A stretch of DNA of 21,922 bases from contig JABUUX010000397.1 in NCBI GenBank assembly GCA_021442965.1, positions 1-21,922 on the forward strand, read 5' to 3'. Shown piece after piece: positions 8,068 through 15,843 of this stretch (the first letter of the stretch is position 1; every line of letters starts with the position of its first letter). The notes beneath the pieces were generated by a model. That model was given only the letters and a program-made list of their open reading frames with translations, was not told the origin of the DNA and did no database searches. The position numbers were made by a program, and so were the translations under genes. This stretch comes from Treponema sp. Lineage in GTDB: Bacteria; Spirochaetota; Spirochaetia; Treponematales; Treponemataceae.

Positions 8068-8676
8068 CTATTTTCCCTCAACCGCTATAAATGCTGTTAC
8101 AGATTTTTCAGGTGCCATAATTAAAGTATCCATAAGGCTTAACCCAATTTTGCTGCAATTTAATAATGCAAAAAATAATTTTTGTGTTTCTAAAGACAGG
8201 TCTCCATACCCGGGACTATAACGGGGATGTATTTTATATCCAAGTGCTTTTTTTTCATCCTCTATTTTTTTATTAAATAGATTTACAAACTCTTCAATGA
8301 ACATAGCACCCGTTGCCTGAAGTACACAAGCCTTTGCTGTATCAGAATAATTTGTAACACGAATAAGTTTATCCACTTCGCTACCAATGGTAGAAGCAAA
8401 CATAATTACCCTGTTGCAATCCTTAAAGTTTTTTGCAAGAAACGAGGATTTAATTTCGTTTCCATCCACAAGACAAGTGCCCCCGTCCACCAAAACATCA
8501 AACTCTTCATACACAAGAGCTGGTCGGATAATAGCATGCATTTCTTTTATGCAGGAATCAATAATCCCGTTTACTGTTTCATCTGGCTGATGTTTAGCTC
8601 TGTACCCCAAATATCTTATAACTTCTTTTTTAGAGACCGGAACTTCTGTGTTCTGCAAAAAGAAAAATTGAGACAT
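8068..8676 (-). CDS. Stand-alone methionine synthase activation-domain protein
   Basis: A 202-residue protein of the vitamin-B12-dependent methionine synthase activation-domain family, of which Thermotoga TM0269 is an example. The AdoMet-binding signature is present as RYSPGYGDLSLETQ (152-165), equivalent to the R-P-x-P-G-Y motif of E. coli MetH, followed by the conserved tail IGLSLMDTLIMAPEKSVTAF (177-196). It should bind S-adenosylmethionine and remethylate cob(II)alamin formed when MetH is oxidised. It lies between metF (17-base gap) and metH (two-base gap), so it is almost certainly co-translated with the core it serves. At about half the length of the C-terminal module in full-length MetH it is reduced, as is usual for the stand-alone form. 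Confidence 0.9.
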   Translation of the reverse strand: MSQFFFLQNTEVPVSKKEVIRYLGYRAKHQPDETVNGIIDSCIKEMHAIIRPALVYEEFDVLVDGGTCLVDGNEIKSSFLAKNFKDCNRVIMFASTIGSEVDKLIRVTNYSDTAKACVLQATGAMFIEEFVNLFNKKIEDEKKALGYKIHPRYSPGYGDLSLETQKLFFALLNCSKIGLSLMDTLIMAPEKSVTAFIAVEGK

Positions 8677-8693
8677 AAACTTAAGAATATTCC

Positions 8694-9542
8694 TTAACTG
8701 AACAGACTTCTTACAGCCTCATTAATTCTTTTTGCAACAAAAGAATTATTCATTGTATAAAGGTGAATCCCTTCAACTCCATTTGTAACTAAATCAACAA
8801 TCTGGTCTACAGCATATGCAATTCCTGCGTCACGTATTGCTTCAGGAGAATCTCCAAAGCGGTCCATCATTTTTATAAACTTTTTAGGAAGTTCTGCATT
8901 TGTCATACTTACCATTCGTTCCACAGATTTTTTATTTGTTACTGGCATAATACCAGCTTCTAAAGGAGAAGTAACTCCTGCAAGCCTTGCCCTTTCTACA
9001 AATCTGTAAAATTTTTCATTATCAAAAAACAGTTGGGAAAGAAAATGAGAGGCCCCGGAATCTTCTTTTGATTTCAATGCTTTTATATCCTGATAAATAT
9101 CACTTGATTCCGGGTGAAGTTCGGGATAACAGGCAGCATAAATTTTAAACTGATTATCTTTATCAAAATCCTTTATAAACTTAATAAGCTGATCTGCCTG
9201 GATAAAATCATTTCCAGGTTCTACCCCTTCTACACGGTCTCCTCGCAACGCAAGAATATTCTTTACACCGGCATTCTTAAACTGTGTAAGAACAGAACCT
9301 GCCTGGTCTTTTGTCATATTAAACCCCGGCATATGGACAACACTTTCTACTGCGCAGACTTTATTTATTCTGTTAGCAATATCTAAAGTATTTTCACAAT
9401 TTGCAGACCCGCCTGCTCCGTATGTAACACTTATAAAATCAGGATGAAGGTCTTTCAGTTCATCCAATGTGTCATATACAGTCTGAATATTCATGCTTTT
9501 TTTAGGTGGAAAAACTTCCATTGAAAAAATCGTTTTGCTCAT
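8694..9542 (-). CDS. metF: 5,10-methylenetetrahydrofolate reductase
   Basis: FAD-dependent reduction of methylene-THF to 5-methyl-THF, the methyl donor for MetH encoded just downstream. The 282 residues form the single TIM barrel of bacterial MetF. The N-terminal SMEVFPPKK contains the catalytic Glu (residue 9), DFISVTYGAGGS (about 36-47) and LALRGD (about 96-101) are flavin and folate-binding landmarks, and HFLSQLFFD lies in the C-terminal half. There is no ribosome binding site before the ATG. Instead an extended -10 sits so that transcription should begin at the start codon. The gene therefore probably has its own promoter besides readthrough from btuD, 78 bases upstream. Confidence 0.95.
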   Translation of the reverse strand: MSKTIFSMEVFPPKKSMNIQTVYDTLDELKDLHPDFISVTYGAGGSANCENTLDIANRINKVCAVESVVHMPGFNMTKDQAGSVLTQFKNAGVKNILALRGDRVEGVEPGNDFIQADQLIKFIKDFDKDNQFKIYAACYPELHPESSDIYQDIKALKSKEDSGASHFLSQLFFDNEKFYRFVERARLAGVTSPLEAGIMPVTNKKSVERMVSMTNAELPKKFIKMMDRFGDSPEAIRDAGIAYAVDQIVDLVTNGVEGIHLYTMNNSFVAKRINEAVRSLFS

Positions 9543-9548
9543 AGTACG

Positions 9549-9557
9549 AGTATAACA
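9549..9557 (-). promoter_or_regulatory. Predicted extended -10 promoter of metF
   Basis: On the minus strand TGTTATACT (9557-9549), a TGn-extended -10, ends six bases before the metF ATG (9542). The predicted transcript start is the A of the ATG, giving a leaderless metF mRNA. No -35 is evident, as is common for extended -10 promoters. Confidence 0.5.
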
Positions 9558-9620
9558 AAATAAAAGGGCATTTTCTATTCGTTTGTTTTTATCTACAGAT
9601 ATAGATTTTTTTTATAACTG

Positions 9621-10364
9621 CTATACTTGAGGAACACCAAGCAAAGGATGGGCAAAAATTTGAACTGTGCTTTCATATACAAGGGAAAGATTTTTGGAAG
9701 TCATTACCTGATTTACATTACCCACAAAGAAAAGCTGCTTTCTTTCTCTGCATTTACCAAGCAGGATTATTTTATCTGCAAAGGCACAGGCCGTATTTAT
9801 ATCATGTATTGAAAGAATAACAGCCTTATCTGATTTTTTGCATTTTTCTTTTAAAAGGCTCATAAAGTTTTTTGCTGCAGTAAAATCCAAAGAAGACAAA
9901 GGCTCATCCAAAAGGAGAAAATCTGAGCCCTGCACAAAACTTCTGGCTAAACGAACCTTTTGAAATTCTCCCCCAGATATTTCATGCACGGATTTTTCTT
10001 TAATTGATTCAAGTCCAAACTCTTTGATGACCTCTTCCACTTTCTCATAATCTTTTTTAGAAAAATTTCCCAACGCTCCCGTGTGGCAGAATCTTCCCGA
10101 AAGAACAGATTCAAAAACAGAGTAGTCCCAAAGTGCCGATTCATTCTGAACAAGGAAAGAAATTCTTTTTGCTCTTTCTTTAGCATTTGTTATTCCGGAC
10201 GCATCTGAAAGCGATTTTAACAAAGTTGATTTTCCAGCTCCATTTGGACCGCAAAGACAGACAAAATCCCCTTTCTTTATTTCAACAGAAATTCCTGAAA
10301 GTACAGGATTATTTTTTTTATTATCATAAGAAAACGAAAAATTATTAAGACAAAGTTTTTCCAT
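9621..10364 (-). CDS. btuD: Cobalamin (or related) ABC transporter, ATP-binding protein
   Basis: A 247-residue ATPase that powers the BtuC permease at the inner membrane. It shows Walker A GPNGAGKST (about 39-47), signature ISGGEFQKVRLARS (about 129-142), Walker B FLLLDEP (about 149-155) and the switch His in SIHDINTACAFADK. The family (FepC/BtuD) serves both iron-siderophore and cobalamin uptake. The cobalamin assignment rests on the BtuF-like binding protein two genes upstream and on the metF-metH genes immediately downstream. The start codon overlaps the btuC stop (TAATG, one base shared), implying translational coupling. Confidence 0.88.
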   Translation of the reverse strand: MEKLCLNNFSFSYDNKKNNPVLSGISVEIKKGDFVCLCGPNGAGKSTLLKSLSDASGITNAKERAKRISFLVQNESALWDYSVFESVLSGRFCHTGALGNFSKKDYEKVEEVIKEFGLESIKEKSVHEISGGEFQKVRLARSFVQGSDFLLLDEPLSSLDFTAAKNFMSLLKEKCKKSDKAVILSIHDINTACAFADKIILLGKCRERKQLFFVGNVNQVMTSKNLSLVYESTVQIFAHPLLGVPQV

Positions 10365-11326
10365 TATTCCACTCTCCTTTTTTTAAAAATAAGAGTCAGG
10401 AAAAACGGAACTCCAATAAGTGATGTAATAATTCCGGAAGGCAGTTCACCAGGCCTCACTACAACACGGCATAAAGTATCAGAAATAAGAAGAAGAATAG
10501 CCCCACCTAATGCAGACGAAATAATTAGAATTCTGCTTTTAGGTGAAAAAAGTTTCCTCATAATGTGTGGAGCAACAAGCCCAACAAAACTGATTGTTCC
10601 CCCGGCACATACGGCAACAGAAACAGCAAGACTGCCGGAAAGAATGACCATCACTCTTAGTAATTTTACGTTCACGCCAAGGAAGCCGGCATTTTCTTCT
10701 CCGCCGTTCAAAAGATCCAGAGTGTTTGAAATAAATAACATAAGCACAAAGCTTACAGCCCCCGGTACAAGAACAAATTTTAATTCATCAAATCCGCGCC
10801 CGTTAAAACTTCCTAAAAGCCAAGTAAAAATACCGTACAATTCTTTATTATGCATTAAAAGAAAAGCAGATGATATTGATGAATACAAAGTCCCTAAAGC
10901 CGTTCCACACAAAAGAAGAACTACTGACGAAACTTTTTTCCCCGTTACCGAAGAGATAAGAACAAGAATCAATCCGCTTAAAAAAGCCCCTAAAAATGCA
11001 AAAAGATTTACGGTAGAAAAATATCCGCCACAAAAAGAAATGCTCCCTAAAGATGCAGAAATTACAGCTCCTAGTGTTGCCCCCGATGAGATTCCTAAAA
11101 GTCCCGGCTCAGCCAAAGGGTTTCTAAAAAACATCTGAAACACAGAGCCTGAAGCTGCCAGAAGGCTTCCTGCTAATAAAACCAAAAAAGAACGCGGAAG
11201 TCTTAATTCCAAAATAATAAAAGAGTCAGATTTTTCTGCACCAAAAATAAGGCTGATAAAAAAAGAAATACCAAGAATTAAAATGAGACAAAATATTCCT
11301 AAAAATTCTTTTACCTTATTTTTCAT
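10364..11326 (-). CDS. btuC: Cobalamin (or related) ABC transporter permease, FecCD family
   Basis: A 320-residue polytopic inner-membrane protein with roughly nine to ten hydrophobic segments. It is recognised as FecCD/BtuC by LRLPRSFLVLLAGSLLAASG (41-60), the NPLAEPGLLGISSGA box (about 69-83) and the cytoplasmic coupling region GTISFVGLVAPHIMRKLF (about 244-261), which meets the ATPase. It should form a dimer carrying cobalamin from BtuF. It is one base from the btuF stop and overlaps btuD by one base. Substrate specificity is inferred from context, not from the permease itself. Confidence 0.9.
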   Translation of the reverse strand: MKNKVKEFLGIFCLILILGISFFISLIFGAEKSDSFIILELRLPRSFLVLLAGSLLAASGSVFQMFFRNPLAEPGLLGISSGATLGAVISASLGSISFCGGYFSTVNLFAFLGAFLSGLILVLISSVTGKKVSSVVLLLCGTALGTLYSSISSAFLLMHNKELYGIFTWLLGSFNGRGFDELKFVLVPGAVSFVLMLFISNTLDLLNGGEENAGFLGVNVKLLRVMVILSGSLAVSVAVCAGGTISFVGLVAPHIMRKLFSPKSRILIISSALGGAILLLISDTLCRVVVRPGELPSGIITSLIGVPFFLTLIFKKRRVE

Positions 11327-11327
11327 T

Positions 11328-12143
11328 CTATTCCAAAAGTGATGCTAAAAGTTCACAGGCTTCTAAAAGTCTGGGACCAGGTCTTGAAACCACATCAGAC
11401 GGCACTTTATAAACTTTTCTATTTTTTACAGCAGGGATTCTTTTCCAGACTTTTCGTCCTAAAACATCTTCTACGGTTACCGGTGAATCCGACTGAATTA
11501 TTATTACATCAGGCTTTCCTGCAAGAACAGACTCTTCGCTTACCATTGGATAAGACTGTGTCAAAAATGAAAAGATATTTTTACCGCCTGCAATTTCAAT
11601 AACCTCATTTATAAAGGATGTTCCCCCTACACTCATATAAGGTGCGTTCCAGGTTTCCCAATATACTTTTAAAGGAGCTTTATTTTCCGATGCTTTTCTA
11701 ATTTTTTCAAAGCCCTCCGAAAGCTCTGCTACAAGCCTTAATGCCTGCTCCGAACAACTGGTTTTATTTCCCAGGTATATAATCTCTTTATAAATTGCCA
11801 GAATAGAATCTGTTTCAGAAAGGTACAGTTCTATTCCAAGCCTTGAAAGAGCGGGTTCCATAAAATCATGCATGCCCTTTGAGCCAAAAACAAAATCAGG
11901 TTTGTAAGAAATTATTGTTTCAAGACTCAAAGCTTTTCCATCAAACCCACCACAAGAAGGCACAGCCTTTACTTCTGCCGGGTAATCACAAAAATCAGTT
12001 CTGGCAACAATCTTATTTCCAGCTCCAATAGCATAAAGAATTTCAGTACCTGCCGGAGAAAGAGACACAATGCGTTCCAGGCTAAAAATAAAAGAAAGGC
12101 TATAAAACAACAAAAAAGAAACACAGACTTTTTTCATTATCAT
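11328..12143 (-). CDS. btuF: Cobalamin-binding periplasmic protein of the ABC transporter
   Basis: A periplasmic binding protein that delivers cobalamin to BtuCD. After a hydrophobic signal segment (MKKVCVSFLLFYSLSFIFS) it begins RIVSLSPAGTEILYAIGAG and then has the CDYP motif, both typical of BtuF-like helical-backbone proteins. The second lobe has WETWNAPYMSVGG and the FINEVIEIAGGKN motif. No lipobox Cys is present, so it is soluble or anchored by an uncleaved signal. The frame is open upstream inside pyrC to 12254, but the signal peptide shows the true start is 12143 or 12137. I choose 12143 because GGAAC lies eight bases before it; that ATG follows the pyrC stop by one base. An iron-siderophore binder is the alternative, less likely given the CDYP motif and the met neighbours. 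Confidence 0.85.
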   Translation of the reverse strand: MIMKKVCVSFLLFYSLSFIFSLERIVSLSPAGTEILYAIGAGNKIVARTDFCDYPAEVKAVPSCGGFDGKALSLETIISYKPDFVFGSKGMHDFMEPALSRLGIELYLSETDSILAIYKEIIYLGNKTSCSEQALRLVAELSEGFEKIRKASENKAPLKVYWETWNAPYMSVGGTSFINEVIEIAGGKNIFSFLTQSYPMVSEESVLAGKPDVIIIQSDSPVTVEDVLGRKVWKRIPAVKNRKVYKVPSDVVSRPGPRLLEACELLASLLE

Positions 12144-12144
12144 A

Positions 12145-13560
12145 TTACTGTTCCAGTGCAAGTTTTCCATCGATAAAAAGAGCCCTGACTTTTCCTGTAA
12201 GAGTGCGACCTGTAAATGGCGTCCACTTTCCTTTGGAATTAAACTGAGCCGCATCTACCACCCACTTAAATTCAGGATCAAAGATTGTAAAATCTGCATC
12301 GTAATTTGGCCGAAGAAGTCCTTTTTTTAGTCCAAGTATTCTTGCTGGATTTGCAGACATAAGTTTAGAAAGTTTTGTAGCAGGAATAATCTTTCTACAA
12401 ACCAAATCAGTGTGACAGGCTGCAAAAGATATCTCTAACCCTGTAAAGCCCGGAGCCCCGGCTTCTTTATCTGTCTGTGTGTGTGGTGCATGATCTGTAG
12501 AAATGACATCAACAGTTCCATCTTTTATTCCTGCAATTACAGCATTATTATCTTCCAAAGATCGTATAGGAGGATTCACTACTGCTATCATTTCTTTCCA
12601 GTCATAAGCACAACAGGAAATATGATGAGGTGTTACTTCGCAGGAAACTTTTGTGTACCCGCGCTTTTTTGCCTGGCGAACATAATCAATAGAAAGTTCG
12701 GTTGAAACATGACAAAGGTGAATCTTTGAATGACTCAATTCTGCAAGTGCAATGTTTCTTTGTGTCATTGTATCTTCCGCCGTTCTAAGAAGCTCGTTTG
12801 CATTCATAAATGCGTCGCGGATTTTTACGGTTACAGATTCCGGAACATCTTCAATTTCTTTTATCAAAACTGGATCCAAAGGAATATTATTTTCTTTAAG
12901 AAGATTAAGCCCCTGTTCCCTGTATGGTTTTGCCATTGCAGCAAGTTCAGGGTCTTCGCAGTGGCAGGCTACAATAAGATTCTTTGCTCGGGCTTTTTCC
13001 ATTCCATTCAACATTACTTCGGTAGAAGCCACTTCTCTGCCATCTTCCGAAATAACCGGAGTATGAACGTTATCCAGAACATTTATATGCTCTGTAGACT
13101 TTCCTTCAAAGTTTTCGGTAATGCTCACTGCCTGAATAACATTTGTAAGACCAAATTCCTTTGCTTCATTTTCAATTCTCAGTGCTTCTTCTAATGAAGA
13201 AACAACAGGTTTTGTATTTGGCATTGCAACAATGGTACCAAATCCACCGGCAGCAGCAGCTCTTATTCCCGACTCCAAATCTTCTTTTAAGGGGAACCCA
13301 GGATAACGAAGATGCACATGCATATCAATAAATGCCGGAGTAAGTGTAAGTCCTGCTGCATCAAAAAGTTCCAGCGTACATTCAGCGGAATACCCGTCTT
13401 CCAAAAGAACAGCCTTTGCCATTGCAGATACAGTATTTGCATTTGTGTAATATCCATGAAAAACTGATCTGATTTTTCCATCAACTGATAAAACGGCACC
13501 AGGAGTATTTGTTTCTTCATCCAGAAGAACGGCATTATAAATTAGAAGTGCGTGAGTCAT
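12145..13560 (-). CDS. pyrC: Dihydroorotase (class I)
   Basis: Cyclises carbamoyl-aspartate to dihydroorotate in pyrimidine synthesis. The 471-residue amidohydrolase has the zinc motif DMHVHLR (His81, His83, Arg85), ISEDGRE with Asp173 at the position where some family members have a carbamylated Lys, His200 in ACHCED, His284 in HLCHVST and the catalytic Asp356 in STDHAPH. The composite N- and C-terminal beta-sandwich is present, ending in VRALFIDGKLALEQ. Residues about 36-66 contain an insertion relative to typical dihydroorotases, which makes it longer than the usual 420-430. It lies eight bases after pyrI and just before btuF. Confidence 0.93.
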   Translation of the reverse strand: MTHALLIYNAVLLDEETNTPGAVLSVDGKIRSVFHGYYTNANTVSAMAKAVLLEDGYSAECTLELFDAAGLTLTPAFIDMHVHLRYPGFPLKEDLESGIRAAAAGGFGTIVAMPNTKPVVSSLEEALRIENEAKEFGLTNVIQAVSITENFEGKSTEHINVLDNVHTPVISEDGREVASTEVMLNGMEKARAKNLIVACHCEDPELAAMAKPYREQGLNLLKENNIPLDPVLIKEIEDVPESVTVKIRDAFMNANELLRTAEDTMTQRNIALAELSHSKIHLCHVSTELSIDYVRQAKKRGYTKVSCEVTPHHISCCAYDWKEMIAVVNPPIRSLEDNNAVIAGIKDGTVDVISTDHAPHTQTDKEAGAPGFTGLEISFAACHTDLVCRKIIPATKLSKLMSANPARILGLKKGLLRPNYDADFTIFDPEFKWVVDAAQFNSKGKWTPFTGRTLTGKVRALFIDGKLALEQ

Positions 13561-13568
13561 TAATTATC

Positions 13569-13997
13569 CTATGAATTTGCATTGTAAAGAGTATCGCAAT
13601 ATTCGCAGCGGTAGATTCCTTTTGTACGATCTACCAGAAGGAAAGTTGGCGTAACATAATGTTCTGTAATTGTAATACAACGTGGATTCTTGCAGGTAAA
13701 TACATTCTGAACCCTGTCAGGAAGTTCCATGTTAATCTTCTTTACGATTTTTTCATCTTCAATCACATTTACGCAGATGTTCGGATCTATGAATCCCAAA
13801 ACGGAATAATCTATATTGATGATGTTGTCAATTTTAATAATATCCTTTTTACCCGATTTTTTTGACTGAACATTTTGTATCAGACATGATGTAAAAGGAG
13901 CTTTATCAAGACCAAGCCACTGGAAAATTTTCCAGCCGCTTCCTGCACGGATGTGGTCAATTACAAGACCATTTTTAATAGTTGTTACATTAAGCAT
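13569..13997 (-). CDS. pyrI: Aspartate carbamoyltransferase regulatory subunit
   Basis: Regulatory chain of aspartate transcarbamoylase, which binds nucleotides (CTP, ATP) and holds the catalytic PyrB trimers together through a zinc domain. The 142 residues start MLNVTTIKNGLVIDHI, matching the allosteric domain, and end with the zinc site Cys102, Cys107, Cys131 and Cys134, the same Cx4C and Cx2C spacing as E. coli PyrI. The frame extends upstream to 14027, but AGGA about nine bases before 13997 and family alignment favour the ATG at 13997. pyrB is not adjacent and not in the window, which is unusual because pyrB and pyrI normally sit together. It is first in the pyrI-pyrC-btuFCD train. Confidence 0.93.
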   Translation of the reverse strand: MLNVTTIKNGLVIDHIRAGSGWKIFQWLGLDKAPFTSCLIQNVQSKKSGKKDIIKIDNIINIDYSVLGFIDPNICVNVIEDEKIVKKINMELPDRVQNVFTCKNPRCITITEHYVTPTFLLVDRTKGIYRCEYCDTLYNANS

Positions 13998-14144
13998 ACT
14001 TTTCTTCCTAGAAAATACCGTCCTCACAACTCTATACTGAAGTTAGAAGAACAACCATTTTCAGACTGTATCTTATCACTTTTTTATGTGTTTATAAATA
14101 TGAAAATATATTGTATTATACACGTGTCAGGAGAAATCACACTA

Positions 14145-14525
14145 ATGAGAAAAAATATTTTTATTTCAACAGTAATTGCTTTCATTTTTGCAATTACAGC
14201 ATGTCAGTCAGTTTCTGTAAAAGATATTCCACAGGATATGACAGCCGCACAACTTCTTCAGGCTGGGCAAAATTGTGAATCCGTAAACAATTATGTAGAT
14301 GCAGAAGAATACTTTAAAGCGTGTATTCAGCGTTATGGGCTGGACAATGCTGTTTATGTTGAAGCCCGTTACGAACTTGGAAACTGTTATCTTAAAGAAA
14401 ATAAAAAAGATAAAGCGGCTTTGTGTTTTCAGGAAATTGTTTCAATGTATGAAGATTCTGAAATTGGAATGCTTCCGCCAGCATATCTTAAACTTGCAAA
14501 AATTGGACTTTCAAAAATCAAATAG
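14145..14525 (+). CDS. Small TPR-like lipoprotein
   Basis: A 126-residue predicted lipoprotein. The signal MRKNIFISTVIAFIFAITAC ends in a loose spirochaetal lipobox with the lipidated Cys at residue 20. The mature part has tetratricopeptide-like helices: AAQLLQAGQNCESVNNYVDA, AEEYFKACIQRYG, ARYELGNCYLKENKKDKA and ALCFQEIVSMYED. Such proteins act as periplasmic or outer-membrane scaffolds, sometimes with the envelope assembly machinery; the partner is unknown. AGGAG (14129-14133) lies 11 bases before the chosen ATG. The longer frame from 13953 would bury the signal peptide and overlaps the divergent pyrI, so it is rejected. It is convergent with the CNNM operon, 40 bases apart. Confidence 0.75.
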   Translation: MRKNIFISTVIAFIFAITACQSVSVKDIPQDMTAAQLLQAGQNCESVNNYVDAEEYFKACIQRYGLDNAVYVEARYELGNCYLKENKKDKAALCFQEIVSMYEDSEIGMLPPAYLKLAKIGLSKIK

Positions 14526-14536
14526 TTAAGGTTTCC

Positions 14537-14559
14537 CCTAAAAATTGCATATTTTAAGG
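14537..14559. terminator. Weak symmetrical hairpin between convergent genes
   Basis: CCT (14537-14539) and AAAAT (14541-14545) pair with ATTTT (14551-14555) and AGG (14557-14559) around a five-base loop and one A-A mismatch. It lies in the 40-base gap between the TPR lipoprotein and the end of the CNNM gene, so it may act in both directions. The stem is AT-rich and no long T run follows, so the call is tentative. Confidence 0.25.
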
Positions 14560-14565
14560 ATTCCA

Positions 14566-15843
14566 TTAATTACAAAGTCTGATTTTTACGCTCATAATTC
14601 TTCGATTGACCTGTTCTTCAACAATGAACAGGTTTTTTTTATATATAAGAACCTGCCCTGAGTACGGCAAGAATCCGAAGTGCTCCAAAACCCAACCACC
14701 AAGAGTATTATAATAATCAGATTCCAAATCTAACTTTAAAAGATTATTAACATCTTCCAAAGATAAATCTCCTGGAAGCAAAAACTCTAACGGTGAAAGA
14801 ATTTTTACTCTGTTCTCTGGCGGAATCTCTTCACTGTTATTTTCATTACTCATTTTTCCAAAAACCACACGCATCACATCATTCATGGTAACAACACCAG
14901 ATGTTCCGCCTCCTTCATCCAAGACCACAGCAAACTTGCGTTCCTCTTTAGTAAAAATTTCAAGTAATTCCAAAATAGTAAGAGTTCCAGGAACATACAC
15001 AACAGGTTCCATTATTTTTTTTGCATAACCTTTTTCATCTTCCGCGCCTTTAGTTTCAGAATCAAACAAAACCTTTTTGTATGCTATTACTCCAGTCACT
15101 TCTTCCATTGATTCCCGGCACACAGCAATTGTTGAATAGCCTGAATTTAAAAACTCTGCGGTTACTTCCGAGTATGAGTCATTTTCTTTTACCATGCTAA
15201 CAAAGGAACGGTGATGCATAATATCATTTACAGAAAGGTCATTAAAACTGAATACTTTTTTCAGCATCTTGCTTTCATCTTTTTCAAGAGTTCCTTCCGT
15301 CTCACCTACTTGAATTAATGTTTCAATTTCTTCGGTTGTAATTCCAGAATTTGATTGTTTGAAGATTTTTCCGCCTAAAATAACTGCAAGTTTTGAAATA
15401 CCCGAAAACAGCCAGATAATTGGAAAGAAAATTTTTTGCAGAATATAAATTGGTAGTGATGAAAAAGATGCTGTTTCTTCAGTTTTAACACCTGCCAGTG
15501 TTTTAGGAACAATCTGCCCAAAAACTGTAATCATAAAGGAAATAACAACAGTTACTACTCCAACTCCTCCGTTCCCCATTAGTTCCACTGCCAAAGCTGT
15601 TGCCAAAGCAGAAGCCAATGAGTTCACAAAGTTCGTTCCAATCAGAACTGTAGTAAGAAAACTGTCCATATCTTTTTTTAAAGTCTGAACAAGTTTTGCA
15701 TTCGGGCGTTTTTCCTGTATCATCCGGCGGATTCTTATTTTTCTTAATGAAAGAAATGCTGTTTCACTTGAAGAAAAAAACGCAACGCAGATTACCAGAA
15801 AAATTAAAGCAATAAAAGTAAGTATTATTTTTACAAGACTCAT
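14566..15843 (-). CDS. CNNM/CorC-type membrane protein (DUF21 plus CBS), second copy
   Basis: A 425-residue inner-membrane protein. The DUF21 domain (about 1-185) has four hydrophobic segments and the family features FFSSSETAFLSLRK and FGQIVPKTLAG. A CBS pair follows (about 195-330, with AVVLDEGGGTSGVVTMNDV), then the CorC_HlyC domain (about 345-425). The family includes CorB/CorC and CNNM proteins linked to magnesium or cobalt export and, by old naming, haemolysin TlyC; haemolysis should not be assumed. Where the upstream paralogue has the usual IMIPRTKI at the start of the first CBS motif, this one has IMHHRSFV, a divergence that may change nucleotide sensing. The start overlaps the upstream stop by four bases (ATGA), implying coupled translation and perhaps a heteromer. 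Confidence 0.88.
   Translation of the reverse strand: MSLVKIILTFIALIFLVICVAFFSSSETAFLSLRKIRIRRMIQEKRPNAKLVQTLKKDMDSFLTTVLIGTNFVNSLASALATALAVELMGNGGVGVVTVVISFMITVFGQIVPKTLAGVKTEETASFSSLPIYILQKIFFPIIWLFSGISKLAVILGGKIFKQSNSGITTEEIETLIQVGETEGTLEKDESKMLKKVFSFNDLSVNDIMHHRSFVSMVKENDSYSEVTAEFLNSGYSTIAVCRESMEEVTGVIAYKKVLFDSETKGAEDEKGYAKKIMEPVVYVPGTLTILELLEIFTKEERKFAVVLDEGGGTSGVVTMNDVMRVVFGKMSNENNSEEIPPENRVKILSPLEFLLPGDLSLEDVNNLLKLDLESDYYNTLGGWVLEHFGFLPYSGQVLIYKKNLFIVEEQVNRRIMSVKIRLCN

Noticed and set aside
9591..9613. ATCTA/TAGAT hairpin followed by T run, plus strand, as a terminator
   Set aside because: No plus-strand gene precedes it, the stem is only five AT-rich pairs, and on the minus strand (btuD to metF) the T run is on the wrong side.
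9543..9620. SAM or cobalamin riboswitch before metF
   Set aside because: Only 78 bases separate btuD and metF, with no conserved box or long helices; too short for either class together with a promoter.
12144..12254. Longer btuF beginning at 12254 inside pyrC
   Set aside because: The extra 37 residues are hydrophilic, precede a clear signal peptide and come from the pyrC coding region in another frame.
13953..14144. Longer N-terminus of the TPR lipoprotein
   Set aside because: It would place 64 residues before the lipoprotein signal and overlap the divergent pyrI; AGGAG supports the ATG at 14145.
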